Of a DNA stretch of 64,000 nt, positions 47,587 to 55,062 are shown piece by piece. The position numbers and the translations under genes are program-made. The stretch is from HGM13006 sp900757695. Lineage in GTDB: Bacteria > Bacillota > Clostridia > Oscillospirales > Oscillospiraceae. Under the pieces are notes generated by a model. The model had not been told where the DNA came from and searched no databases. It worked only from the letters and a program-made list of their open reading frames with translations. The DNA is taken from positions 1 to 64,000 of the forward strand of contig CAUHNW010000013.1 in assembly GCA_959607825.1 (NCBI GenBank), written 5' to 3'. How positions within the stretch are numbered: the stretch's first letter is position 1; the number at the start of each line of letters is the position of its first letter.

Positions 47587-48483
47587 TCAGCTGCGGATGT
47601 CCACATCGCCGCTGGTGGTGCTGATATCAATAAGGGCCTCGGCGCCGGGATCGGTTCCCTGAATGTCCATGTCGCCGCTGACGGTGGAAACGGAACCGGT
47701 GCGGTGGGCCGGGGAACCGCTGAGATCCATTTGAATGTTACCGGAGGTGGTGTCCAGAACGATGTGATCAGAGATCACTGCCTCAATATCCAAATCGCCG
47801 CTGGTGGTGGAAAAGCGGGTATCACCGGAGAAGCTGCTGCGGCTTATCTCGATTTCCCCGGAAGTGGTGCTCATGGACAGCTCGCCATTGACGGTGGCGT
47901 CCTGCAATTCCATGTCTCCGGAGGCGGCATCCAGTGTCAACGTGCCGGAAACGGTCAGACGACCCACGGAGATATCCCCGGAGCTGGTCGCAATGTCCAG
48001 TGTCTCGCAGTCGATATCCGTCAGATCCACATCGCCGGACAGGGTCATCACGGAGACATGGAAGCCCGCCGGCAGGGATACTCGGATCTCATCGGAGTCC
48101 GTTCCAAAGTGGAAGCCGAAAAAGCGGTCATTTTTTGTTTTTACGGGATTCGGCGTAAAGGTAAAGGTGGAATCCCCAGCGGGGGTGGATTCCAGATTGG
48201 AGGAATAGGCCGTGCCCGTGGCGTCACTGTAGCGGATGTGGACGTTTTCATCGGCGGAACGGGTGAAGGTGATGTCCTCGTCGGAGAGCATAAACCGGAG
48301 GGACTGGGCCTCTGCCGGGGTTACGGTCAGGGAACGCTGCCCCTTGATGACGCCGGTCGTGGGAACGGCAGAACCCCGCAGCTCCGGCCATGCGCCCTGC
48401 ACATACCCGGCTCCGGCGACAGCTCCGCCGCAGAGCATCAGTACCAGTCCGGCGATCAGGCAGATTCTTGTGAATTTCTTCAT
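47587..48483 (-). CDS. DUF4097 beta-strand-repeat envelope protein
   Basis: A 298-residue protein with an N-terminal membrane/signal segment (ICLIAGLVLMLCGGAVAGAGYV) and a DUF4097 beta-helix-like repeat domain in which short units such as TTSGDIxIxxxxG and SGDVDLTDIDC recur. These proteins are usually encoded with PadR and DUF1700 genes and are linked to envelope stress responses (LiaG-like). It is the last gene of that typical three-gene operon here. Confidence 0.85.
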   Translation of the reverse strand: MKKFTRICLIAGLVLMLCGGAVAGAGYVQGAWPELRGSAVPTTGVIKGQRSLTVTPAEAQSLRFMLSDEDITFTRSADENVHIRYSDATGTAYSSNLESTPAGDSTFTFTPNPVKTKNDRFFGFHFGTDSDEIRVSLPAGFHVSVMTLSGDVDLTDIDCETLDIATSSGDISVGRLTVSGTLTLDAASGDMELQDATVNGELSMSTTSGEIEISRSSFSGDTRFSTTSGDLDIEAVISDHIVLDTTSGNIQMDLSGSPAHRTGSVSTVSGDMDIQGTDPGAEALIDISTTSGDVDIRS

Positions 48484-48486
48484 GAC

Positions 48487-49092
48487 TTACTCCTTTCCAC
48501 GAAGCTTCCGGAAGCACCAGCGGTGCAGTCGGGCAAACAGCCTCAGCAGCCACAGACTCAGGGGCAGCAGCAGGAAGCCAATGCCCGCAGTGAGCAGGCA
48601 GCCGCCGCACACAAAGATCCGTGCAGCCAGACTCACCGGATCAAAGGCCGGGATCAGGCTGACCACGGCACCGGCGATACCCGCCAGAATCATTGCCCCG
48701 GCGGAGATCAAGAGCGCACCCAGTACAGACCAGATGGCCGCTTCCAGCCCGAGAACCAGGCAGAAAAGCGTCAGCCACAGGGGGCTGAGGACAATGGCAA
48801 GGGCCAGCGCTGCGCCGGTGAAGCGGCGTGCCTTTGGAGGCTCCGGGGCAGAAGCTTCATACTGGAAGGGGGGTGCGGCAGGGGGCTCCGATTCCCGCTG
48901 GGATAGGATTTTCCGGGAAAGCTCTTCAATGGAGCCAAGGGATGCAATGGCCGCTTCCTCGGTCATGCCGTCCTCCACCCGGTCGTCAATGGCCTCTACA
49001 TAATAGTCCAGCAGAGGGCGAACCTCATCCGGGGGCAGCTGGGATAAAGCCCCGCCCAATGCGTTGATAAATTCAAGCTTCTTCACGTTCAA
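48487..49092 (-). CDS. DUF1700 membrane protein
   Basis: A 201-residue protein starting with TTG behind AAAGGAG. The first 75 residues form the DUF1700 helical domain (FINALGGALSQLPPDEVRPL, YYVEAIDDRVEDGMTEEAAI). About four membrane segments follow (ALALAIVLSPLWLTLFCLVLG; LLISAGAMILAGIAGAVVSL). It overlaps the padR gene and precedes the DUF4097 gene by 3 bp. The set is thought to regulate envelope functions. Confidence 0.85.
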   Translation of the reverse strand: MNVKKLEFINALGGALSQLPPDEVRPLLDYYVEAIDDRVEDGMTEEAAIASLGSIEELSRKILSQRESEPPAAPPFQYEASAPEPPKARRFTGAALALAIVLSPLWLTLFCLVLGLEAAIWSVLGALLISAGAMILAGIAGAVVSLIPAFDPVSLAARIFVCGGCLLTAGIGFLLLPLSLWLLRLFARLHRWCFRKLRGKE

Positions 49093-49396
49093 ACTCTCCT
49101 TTGATAAAGGAATAGACCTGCATGACAGACTCCCATTCCGTCAGAAAATCCCGGATCCGGCCAATGCCCTTGGGCGTGATGCTGTAATACTTTCGCAGGC
49201 GGGAGGCGTGCTCCCGGCTGTAGGTGGTAAGGCATCCGATGGCTTCCAGACGGCGGAGAATGGGATACAGGGTGGATTCCGAGATGGTCATGTGGGGGGA
49301 GATGTCCTTGAGGATCTGGTAGCCGTAGGAATCGGCCTTCAGCAGCGCCGACAGCACCACCACATCCAGAACGCCCCGTTTCAGCTGTGTATCCAT
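49073..49396 (-). CDS. PadR-family transcriptional regulator
   Basis: A 107-residue PadR winged-helix repressor (LKRGVLDVVVLSALLKADSY, ISESTLYPILRRLEAIGCL). GGAGG precedes the ATG. The promoter upstream carries an ATACTAT-N7-ATAGTAT dyad over its -10 region, consistent with autorepression. It is first in the PadR-DUF1700-DUF4097 operon. Confidence 0.9.
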   Translation of the reverse strand: MDTQLKRGVLDVVVLSALLKADSYGYQILKDISPHMTISESTLYPILRRLEAIGCLTTYSREHASRLRKYYSITPKGIGRIRDFLTEWESVMQVYSFIKGEFEREEA

Positions 49397-49416
49397 AGTA
49401 TACCTCCTGATGGATT

Positions 49417-49447
49417 ATACTATATATCACATAGTATGATGTGTCAA
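49417..49447 (-). promoter_or_regulatory. padR promoter and operator
   Basis: On the minus strand TTGACA (49442-49447), 17 bp and TATAGT (49419-49424). ATACTAT-N7-ATAGTAT (49417-49437) overlaps the -10 box. Confidence 0.75.
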
Positions 49448-49501
49448 GAGGTAAAATAAAATACCACCGGGGAGGCGGTGAGAAACCGGAGAGAAACGGA
49501 A

Positions 49502-49535
49502 ATGGGCGTGCCGCAGTGCATTGCGGCACGCCCAT
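49502..49535 (-). terminator. Terminator-like hairpin after the MerR gene
   Basis: A 14-bp stem ATGGGCGTGCCGCA/TGCGGCACGCCCAT lies just downstream of the MerR-family gene on the minus strand. Confidence 0.7.
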
Positions 49536-49550
49536 GGGGCATTGTGCATA

Positions 49551-50378
49551 TTATTCGGCGGCTTCGGAGGGCGGCTCAATGGGAATCCATACATCAAAGT
49601 AGCCGGTAAGACCGTCTCCCTCGGCCACAGAGCAGAGCAGGTTGCCTCTGGCAGGGCCGCAGATGGTAAGGTCATGGGCCTCACAGTAGTCCACCATATA
49701 GCGGATCAGCTGGGGGGAGAAATTGCCCTTGCCGGTGTTGGTGAATACCGAGTGGAGGCTCAGCTGGGCGGGGATATGTACCACAGGGGGTGCGGTGCTG
49801 ACGTTCAGCAGCTTGACATAGGGCATCCCCAGACTCAGGCCCCATGCATAGTCCTTGCCGCCCTCGGAAAGCAGATCCTCTTTTTCAATCTCAAAGCAGC
49901 GGCGGGTAAAGGGCATGAGCCCCAGCCAGTCGTGGCTGAGCTTTTGCAGGGCCGGAGAGTTCCGATAGGTGTCGGTATAGCGGTTGAGATACCGGATATA
50001 TTCCGGGCTCTCGGCAATCTCACAGACGCCCAGCATATCCTTGGAGAGCTGGAGATCCTTCCGGTATTCCTCAGACCGGCGCAGGAGCAGCTCACACCGG
50101 GCGATGGCGGCCCGAAGCTCATCCTCTTTCTTGAGGAACAGCTCGCCCAATTGATTGGAGGAGGGGATCTTTACCATGTCGGCGATCTGGTCGATGGAGA
50201 AGCCGAAGTTTTTGAACCAGAGGCAGTCCAGCAGAAAGTTGATATCCCAGAAATCGTAATAGCGGTAGTCATTGTGCTTGCCCTTCATGGGCATCACAAC
50301 GCCCTTCTTTTCGTAGTAGCGCAGCAAGTCCGGTGAAATCCCAAGGATTTTTGCCACGTCACCGATTTTATACATCAT
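49551..50378 (-). CDS. MerR-family activator with GyrI-like effector domain
   Basis: A 275-residue regulator. Residues 1-70 form a MerR winged helix (YKIGDVAKILGISPDLLRYY, followed by EKKGVV), then a long dimerisation helix (about 75-125) and a large C-terminal domain that resembles GyrI/BmrR effector-binding domains (VVHIPAQLSLHSVFTNTGKG, YFDVWIPIEPP). It has no metal-binding Cys set, so an organic ligand such as a phenolic compound is likely. It is divergent from the cyclase-HAD operon, whose promoter has the 19-bp spacer typical for MerR control. It probably also controls the operon at 34767. Confidence 0.85.
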   Translation of the reverse strand: MMYKIGDVAKILGISPDLLRYYEKKGVVMPMKGKHNDYRYYDFWDINFLLDCLWFKNFGFSIDQIADMVKIPSSNQLGELFLKKEDELRAAIARCELLLRRSEEYRKDLQLSKDMLGVCEIAESPEYIRYLNRYTDTYRNSPALQKLSHDWLGLMPFTRRCFEIEKEDLLSEGGKDYAWGLSLGMPYVKLLNVSTAPPVVHIPAQLSLHSVFTNTGKGNFSPQLIRYMVDYCEAHDLTICGPARGNLLCSVAEGDGLTGYFDVWIPIEPPSEAAE

Positions 50379-50419
50379 GGAGATTCCTCCTTGTTTCCAG
50401 CGTATAAAGCGTACAACAT

Positions 50420-50448
50420 ATTATATGATACTTTGACAAAAAAGGCAA
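50420..50448 (-). promoter_or_regulatory. Promoter of the MerR-family gene
   Basis: On the minus strand TTGCCT (50443-50448), a normal 17-bp spacer and TATAAT (50420-50425), with GGAGG before the ATG. It is separate from the divergent 19-bp-spacer promoter. Confidence 0.65.
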
Positions 50449-50505
50449 GCAAATATCAACGGCTACAACCGCTTGTTTGTGACAGAAAGAAATTGAAAAA
50501 AGGGG

Positions 50506-50536
50506 TTGACTCTGGAATAGTACCAAGGTGTATCAT
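50506..50536 (+). promoter_or_regulatory. MerR-type promoter (19-bp spacer with dyad)
   Basis: TTGACT (50506-50511) and TATCAT (50531-50536) are separated by 19 bp. The spacer has TGGAA-TAG-TACCA, which matches the 34617 promoter at most positions including TTGACTCTGG and TACCA. The leader to 50637 is about 95 nt. Confidence 0.85.
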
Positions 50537-50636
50537 GAGCATGGACAAAATACTACGGCAAAACCACACAATTGCGTCAGAGGATTCTGACGGAGGATGC
50601 GGTATTGCACGACTACTGATTAGGAGGAATCATATC

Positions 50637-51542
50637 ATGGCCTACATGCCTCTCGACAAAGCAAAAATGTATCTGGACGATTCCAAGATGGTAAAGATCT
50701 ATGACCTGTCCCAGCCTTGGGGCGTCGACACCCCCCTGTGGCCCTTCCCCGGTGCCCGTACCGATCTGCAGTTCCCCCGCGGCCAGTATCTGGGCCGGTT
50801 CCACAAGAGAACCATGACCTATACCGGCACCCTGCATGCCGGCACCCATATGGACGCACCCAACCATGTGCTCCATGAGGAAGAGGTTGACCGTGAGGCC
50901 AACGGCTATACGCTGGCTGAGATCCATCTGGAGCGCTGCATCGGCTCCGGCATCATCGTCGACATGCGCTACCTGAAGGACGAGTTCGAGGAGAAGTGGA
51001 AGGCTGCCGAGGGCGATCCCGCAAAGATGGGCAACATCTGGCACATCATCATGCCCGATGAGTTCGAAGCTGCCTGTAAGAAGGACGGCCTCGAGGTTCG
51101 TGAGAATGACTGGGTTGTCATCAACACCGGCTTCCATCACTACTGGAGAGTCAACAACGACAAGTACTATAACTACTATCCCGGCGAAGGCCCCGAGCTG
51201 GCCAACTACCTGACGGAAGAGAAGCACATCAAGGGCATTTCCGGCACCTGGGGTGCTACCGATGCTCCTCTGTGGCATGATCCTCTGTCCGAGCAGATGC
51301 CTTGGCTGGATAAGGCTTACCGGAAGGCTACCGGTCTGGATCCCACTGTGACCTTCCCCGACTACGAGCCCTGCCATCGTATCTACATGCAGCACGGCGT
51401 GTGCACCGTAGAGAACGCCGGCGGCGATATCGATGAGGTCACCGGTAAGAGAATGACCATCGCAGCATTCCCCTTCCGCTGCGAGATGGCTGACGGCGGC
51501 TTTGTACGTCTGGTTGCTTGGGAAGAGGGCGCAAAGTTCTAA
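50637..51542 (+). CDS. Cyclase-family hydrolase, candidate dihydrophloroglucinol cyclohydrolase
   Basis: A 301-residue member of the cyclase/kynurenine-formamidase family. It has the metal motif H-x-G-T-H-x-D-A-P-x-H (HAGTHMDAPNH) and further His/Glu residues in WGATDAPLWHDP and CTVENAGGDIDE. The family hydrolyses amide or C-C bonds with Mn or Zn. From memory, the C-C-cleaving dihydrophloroglucinol cyclohydrolase of Clostridium scatologenes belongs to this type. Its neighbours and promoter support that role. TAGGAGG precedes the ATG, so the upstream in-frame start is not used. Confidence 0.8.
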   Translation: MAYMPLDKAKMYLDDSKMVKIYDLSQPWGVDTPLWPFPGARTDLQFPRGQYLGRFHKRTMTYTGTLHAGTHMDAPNHVLHEEEVDREANGYTLAEIHLERCIGSGIIVDMRYLKDEFEEKWKAAEGDPAKMGNIWHIIMPDEFEAACKKDGLEVRENDWVVINTGFHHYWRVNNDKYYNYYPGEGPELANYLTEEKHIKGISGTWGATDAPLWHDPLSEQMPWLDKAYRKATGLDPTVTFPDYEPCHRIYMQHGVCTVENAGGDIDEVTGKRMTIAAFPFRCEMADGGFVRLVAWEEGAKF

Positions 51543-51582
51543 TTTTTACGGCAAAACCACACGAATGTGTCTGCGGCCCACA

Positions 51583-51650
51583 GCGGATCTTTTCCGCCGA
51601 AAATGCGTTATTTTTTCTTGACATACACAAAGTATGCCTGCGAAAAACTG
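51583..51650. repeat. Dispersed repeat, diverged copy C
   Basis: GCGGATCTTTTCCGCCG, then TTATTT, TTGACATAC, AGTATG and CTGCGAAAAA in the order seen in copies A and B. The 382-bp gap 51543-51924 also has a 16-bp direct repeat of 50554-50569 at 51547-51562 and a GTGCAGACCG/CGGTCTGCAC hairpin at 51851-51886. I see no gene in it. Confidence 0.6.
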
Positions 51651-51924
51651 CCTTTTTTCGTCGAAAAATCTCTGGCTGTATGCTCGCCGCCAATTCATGT
51701 GGTATTGCCTTAGAACGAATGCTAATTTCTGTAGCAAGAAAGTACGTTTTTGCGACCGTTTGCATCGGCGCTTCCGCTATGTCTCGCAAAGAGATCAGTA
51801 GAAGCGAACATATGTTATCAACTTCTAAACAGTTGGCTGCATAGCAGAACGTGCAGACCGGAGAGCACCCCCCCTTCGGTCTGCACCGTGCTGTTCGGCA
51901 AAAAATGCGGAAAGAAGAGAATTT

Positions 51925-52896
51925 ATGAAGACTTTAGCAGATATCAAGAAAATTGCAGTGCTGGGCGCAGGCACCATGGGCCCGGGTATTGCCCAGACCT
52001 ATGCCATGGGCGGCTATCAGGTGACCATGTGGACCCGCTCGGAAAAGACCAGAGACAAGGCCATTGCTGCACTGCATTCCCAGCTGGAGACCTTCGCAGA
52101 GGAAGGCGAGATCGCAGCTGAGGACATTGAGACCATTTTTGGCCGTGTGAGCTTTGCCATGACGGTGGAAGAGGCCGTTGCAGGCGCTGACTTCATTCAG
52201 GAGACCATTGTAGAGAATAAGGACGCAAAGACCGACCTCTACAAGCAGCTTGCTGCATGCGTTGGACCGGATGTGATCATTGCCTCCAACACCTCTGCCC
52301 TGAACATTTTCGAGATCGTTCCCGAGCAGCTGCTGCCCCAGCAGATCATCTGCCATTGGTATGCGCCTCCCCAGCTGATCCCGCTGGTTGAGGTGGTCAA
52401 GAGCGAGCAGGCTCCTCAGGAGTATGCGGACATCGCAATGGCTCTGCTGAAGAAGTGCGGCAAGACTGCCGTTCTCATGAAGAAGTTTATCCGCGGCTAC
52501 ATTGTAAACCGGCTGCAGCAGTGCCTCAATCAGGAGGTATTCTACCTGCTGGAGCACGGCTACTGTGACGCCGAGGCCATTGACCTTGCCTGCAAGGCAA
52601 GCTTTATCCCCCGTGCCTGCGTACTGGGCCTGTGCAAGCGCATGGACTTTGGCGGCGTAGACATGACGGTCAACAACTTCCGGAACCACAGCTATGAGAT
52701 GCCCCATCCCCCCAAGGGCGAGGATATCCCCAACGTTCTGGCAGCGATGGTAGAGCACAATGAGCTGGGCATCAAGACCGGCAAGGGCTTCTACGACTAT
52801 GAGGGCGTGGATCTGGACGAGCTCAAGGCCAAGCGGGATAAGCAGCTCTTTGAGGTGTTCCGTCTGGAGAAGGAGTTCCTCAGCGACCCCGTTTAA
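51925..52896 (+). CDS. 3-hydroxyacyl-CoA dehydrogenase-family protein, candidate 3-hydroxy-5-oxohexanoate dehydrogenase
   Basis: A 323-residue enzyme of the 3-hydroxybutyryl-CoA dehydrogenase fold. It has the NAD motif VLGAGTMGPGIAQTYA, ASNTSALNIFEI, the catalytic His in CHWYAPPQLIPLVEVV, and the C-terminal domain ending in KTGKGFYDYEG. True CoA enzymes have HFFNP at the His motif. HWYAPP here suggests a different, perhaps free-acid, substrate. (S)-3-hydroxy-5-oxohexanoate dehydrogenase of phloroglucinol catabolism is the best contextual fit. GAAAGAAGAGA precedes the ATG. Confidence 0.8.
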   Translation: MKTLADIKKIAVLGAGTMGPGIAQTYAMGGYQVTMWTRSEKTRDKAIAALHSQLETFAEEGEIAAEDIETIFGRVSFAMTVEEAVAGADFIQETIVENKDAKTDLYKQLAACVGPDVIIASNTSALNIFEIVPEQLLPQQIICHWYAPPQLIPLVEVVKSEQAPQEYADIAMALLKKCGKTAVLMKKFIRGYIVNRLQQCLNQEVFYLLEHGYCDAEAIDLACKASFIPRACVLGLCKRMDFGGVDMTVNNFRNHSYEMPHPPKGEDIPNVLAAMVEHNELGIKTGKGFYDYEGVDLDELKAKRDKQLFEVFRLEKEFLSDPV

Positions 52897-53000
52897 TTTT
52901 GCCCATTGCTCCGAGGCCGTCTGCGGCAGAAGTTCGGCTTGCACGCCGGATGTCCCTGTCGTAATCACGGCCCACGGAGATGCGACTGGAGGAAGCTCCC

Positions 53001-53324
53001 ATGGATTTGGTCCTTTTTTCCGGCTACGCCAGAATGCCCTCCAACACCACGGCCCAGCGAATCTATGAGGAGCTGGCGCTGGTGGCGGTCATCGACATGG
53101 AGACCGGTGTGATCCACAATGTGGAATGCACCATGGTCACCGGTCTGGCCAAGGAATTTGTCAGCAATCTGATGATCGGCTACGACATGAAGCAGGGCAT
53201 TGAGCCGCTGGTGGCACGCATGGAGCGTCAGTATCAGGGACACCTGAAAAAGGCGCTGGTCAGTGCCATCAAGATGGTTGGGACGCAATATGCGGACATG
53301 TGCCGCAGTGAATCAAACGCATAA
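53001..53324 (+). CDS. DUF3870 protein
   Basis: A 107-residue protein of the DUF3870 type (LVLFSGYARMPSNTTAQRIY, VAVIDMETGVIHNVECTMVT, FVSNLMIGYDM). Its function is unknown. GGAGG precedes the ATG at 53001. It lies between the dehydrogenase and a symporter and so may be a conserved accessory of the pathway. Confidence 0.75.
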   Translation: MDLVLFSGYARMPSNTTAQRIYEELALVAVIDMETGVIHNVECTMVTGLAKEFVSNLMIGYDMKQGIEPLVARMERQYQGHLKKALVSAIKMVGTQYADMCRSESNA

Positions 53325-53378
53325 CGAATGCTGTTTTGACAAAAGCTGACGCTTTGCGGCGGCAGTTGCCTTGTCTAA

Positions 53379-53431
53379 AAGCCGGCAGAGCTCAGGGGGC
53401 AGCCTCTGGGCTCTGTGGGCTGCTTTTTTTC
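53379..53431 (+). terminator. Intra-operon terminator or attenuator
   Basis: A long stem with CAGAGCTCAG/CTGGGCTCTG pairing (with G-U pairs) is followed by CTTTTTTTCTGG between DUF3870 and the symporter. It should reduce transporter expression or be regulated. A second stem GAAGCC/GGGCTTC follows. Confidence 0.7.
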
Positions 53432-53488
53432 TGGCTGAAGCCTCCGGAAGGGCTTCGGGACAACGACGGCAGAAACAGGTGGAGAACA

Positions 53489-54883
53489 ATGAATATTTGG
53501 ATGATAGCGGGTCTCGTGCTTACCATTGCGATGATCCTTGGACTGAGCATATATTCCGGTAAGAGCTTTAAGGCGGGGGCAAATAAAAACGGCTCTGCCA
53601 TTACGGCGGGCATTATCATGGGAACGCTGGTGGGCGGTTCCTCTACGGTGGGTACAGCCCAGCTGGCCTATAATTACGGCATGAGCGCATGGTGGTTTAC
53701 ACTGGGCGGCGGTATTGCATGTCTGGTGCTGGCGCTGGTCTATGTAAAGCCCTTCCGCAATAGCCACTGCGCCACGCTGGTGCAGATGATCGGCCATGAG
53801 TATGGCTCTGCGGCGGGACTGTCTGCATCGATCCTCAACTCGGTGGGTACATTTATCAACATCATTTCCCAGCTGATTGCGGCAACTGCCGTCATTACGG
53901 TGCTGTTTCCGAATCTCAGCATGGTGGTGGAGCTGCTGATTGCAGCGGCCTTTATGGTGCTGTATGTGGTCTTCGGCGGCGCAAAGGGCGCAGGCATGGT
54001 TGGCGTGCTGAAGCTGGTGCTGCTGTACTTTGCCATGATCGGCTGCGGCATCATTGTATTGATGCTGACCGGCGGAGTAGGCGGCTTTGTGGATATGGTA
54101 AAGGGCATCGACAACCCGGAGGGCGTCCACTTCTTCAGCCTCGTGGCCAGAGGCGCAGGAAAGGACATCGGTGCATGTCTCTCCCTGATCTTCGGCGTTC
54201 TGACCACCCAGACCTATGCGCAGGCGGTGATCTCCTGCAAGTCTGACGCCTGCGCCCGGAAGGGTGCGATCATCAGCGCCTTCCTGATCCCGCCCATTGG
54301 CATTGGCGGAATTCTGGTGGGCCTCTATATGCGGGCCACGCATCCCGGGATCATTGCAAAAACGGCCCTGACCAGCTTCGTCATGGAGCAGATGCCCCCG
54401 GTGCTGGCGGGCATTGTCATGGGCACACTGTTTGTAGCCGTGGTGGGAACCGGCGCAGGACTGGCGCTGGGCATCTCCTTTATCGTGAACAAGGATATCA
54501 TCAAGAAGTTTACCCATAAGCTGGACGACAATCCCCGGATGGAGGCTGTTGTGGGAAAGATCATCACGGCGGCGGTGCTGCTGCTGGGGTGCTGCCTCTC
54601 CACCGGTTCTCTGGGAGATACGATCCTCCAGTTTGCGTTTATGTCCATGGGACTTCGGGGTGCAGTGGTGCTTGTGCCCATGTGCTGCGCCCTGTGGCTG
54701 CCCGGAAAGATTCCCCACAAGTTTGCCATGTGCTCCATTATTGTGGCGCCGGTGCTGGTGCTGATCTTCGGGGTGCTGAATGTACTGCCCTTTGACTCGC
54801 TGTTCATCGGCATTGTGGCGTCGGTGGTGATCATGGCCGTTGGCTATGCAGTGGGGCGGCGCAGACCCCTTGCGGCCAATTAA
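53489..54883 (+). CDS. Sodium:solute symporter family protein
   Basis: A 464-residue transporter with about 12-13 membrane segments of the SSS fold (GTLVGGSSTVGTAQLAYNYG, VFGGAKGAGMVGVLKLVLLY, VAVVGTGAGLALGISFIVNK). SSS proteins take up carboxylates, sugars or amino acids with Na+. At the end of the cyclase-dehydrogenase-DUF3870 operon it probably imports a phenolic acid or pathway intermediate. GGTGGAG precedes the ATG at 53489. The frame extends upstream to 53336 without ribosome-site support. Confidence 0.85.
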   Translation: MNIWMIAGLVLTIAMILGLSIYSGKSFKAGANKNGSAITAGIIMGTLVGGSSTVGTAQLAYNYGMSAWWFTLGGGIACLVLALVYVKPFRNSHCATLVQMIGHEYGSAAGLSASILNSVGTFINIISQLIAATAVITVLFPNLSMVVELLIAAAFMVLYVVFGGAKGAGMVGVLKLVLLYFAMIGCGIIVLMLTGGVGGFVDMVKGIDNPEGVHFFSLVARGAGKDIGACLSLIFGVLTTQTYAQAVISCKSDACARKGAIISAFLIPPIGIGGILVGLYMRATHPGIIAKTALTSFVMEQMPPVLAGIVMGTLFVAVVGTGAGLALGISFIVNKDIIKKFTHKLDDNPRMEAVVGKIITAAVLLLGCCLSTGSLGDTILQFAFMSMGLRGAVVLVPMCCALWLPGKIPHKFAMCSIIVAPVLVLIFGVLNVLPFDSLFIGIVASVVIMAVGYAVGRRRPLAAN

Positions 54884-54963
54884 AGCATCACGGCCATGCG
54901 CTTTGCGGCTATGCCCGGAGCGTGATGGGGGATCGCTCTAAAATATCGAAAACGGGACAGATT

Positions 54964-54991
54964 CGGCAGCTCCTGTTCGGAGGAGCTGCCG
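54964..54991 (+). terminator. Terminator of the symporter operon
   Basis: An 11-bp stem CGGCAGCTCCT/AGGAGCTGCCG is followed by GAATTTGTT. Confidence 0.65.
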
Positions 54992-54995
54992 GAAT

Positions 54996-55027
54996 TTGTT
55001 GCTGGTTACAACAATCTGTAGTATAAT
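54996..55027 (+). promoter_or_regulatory. lysR promoter with inverted repeat
   Basis: TTGCTG (54999-55004), 17 bp and TATAAT (55022-55027). TTGTTG-N7-CAACAA (54996-55014) overlaps the -35 box, fitting LysR autoregulation. Confidence 0.65.
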
Positions 55028-55062
55028 AGTTCTTAAAATGCGTAACCAAATGAGGTGACACC

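Noticed and set aside
53335..53365. Promoter upstream of the symporter gene
   Set aside because: A TTGACA is present at 53335-53340, but there is no acceptable -10 box at 16-18 bp.
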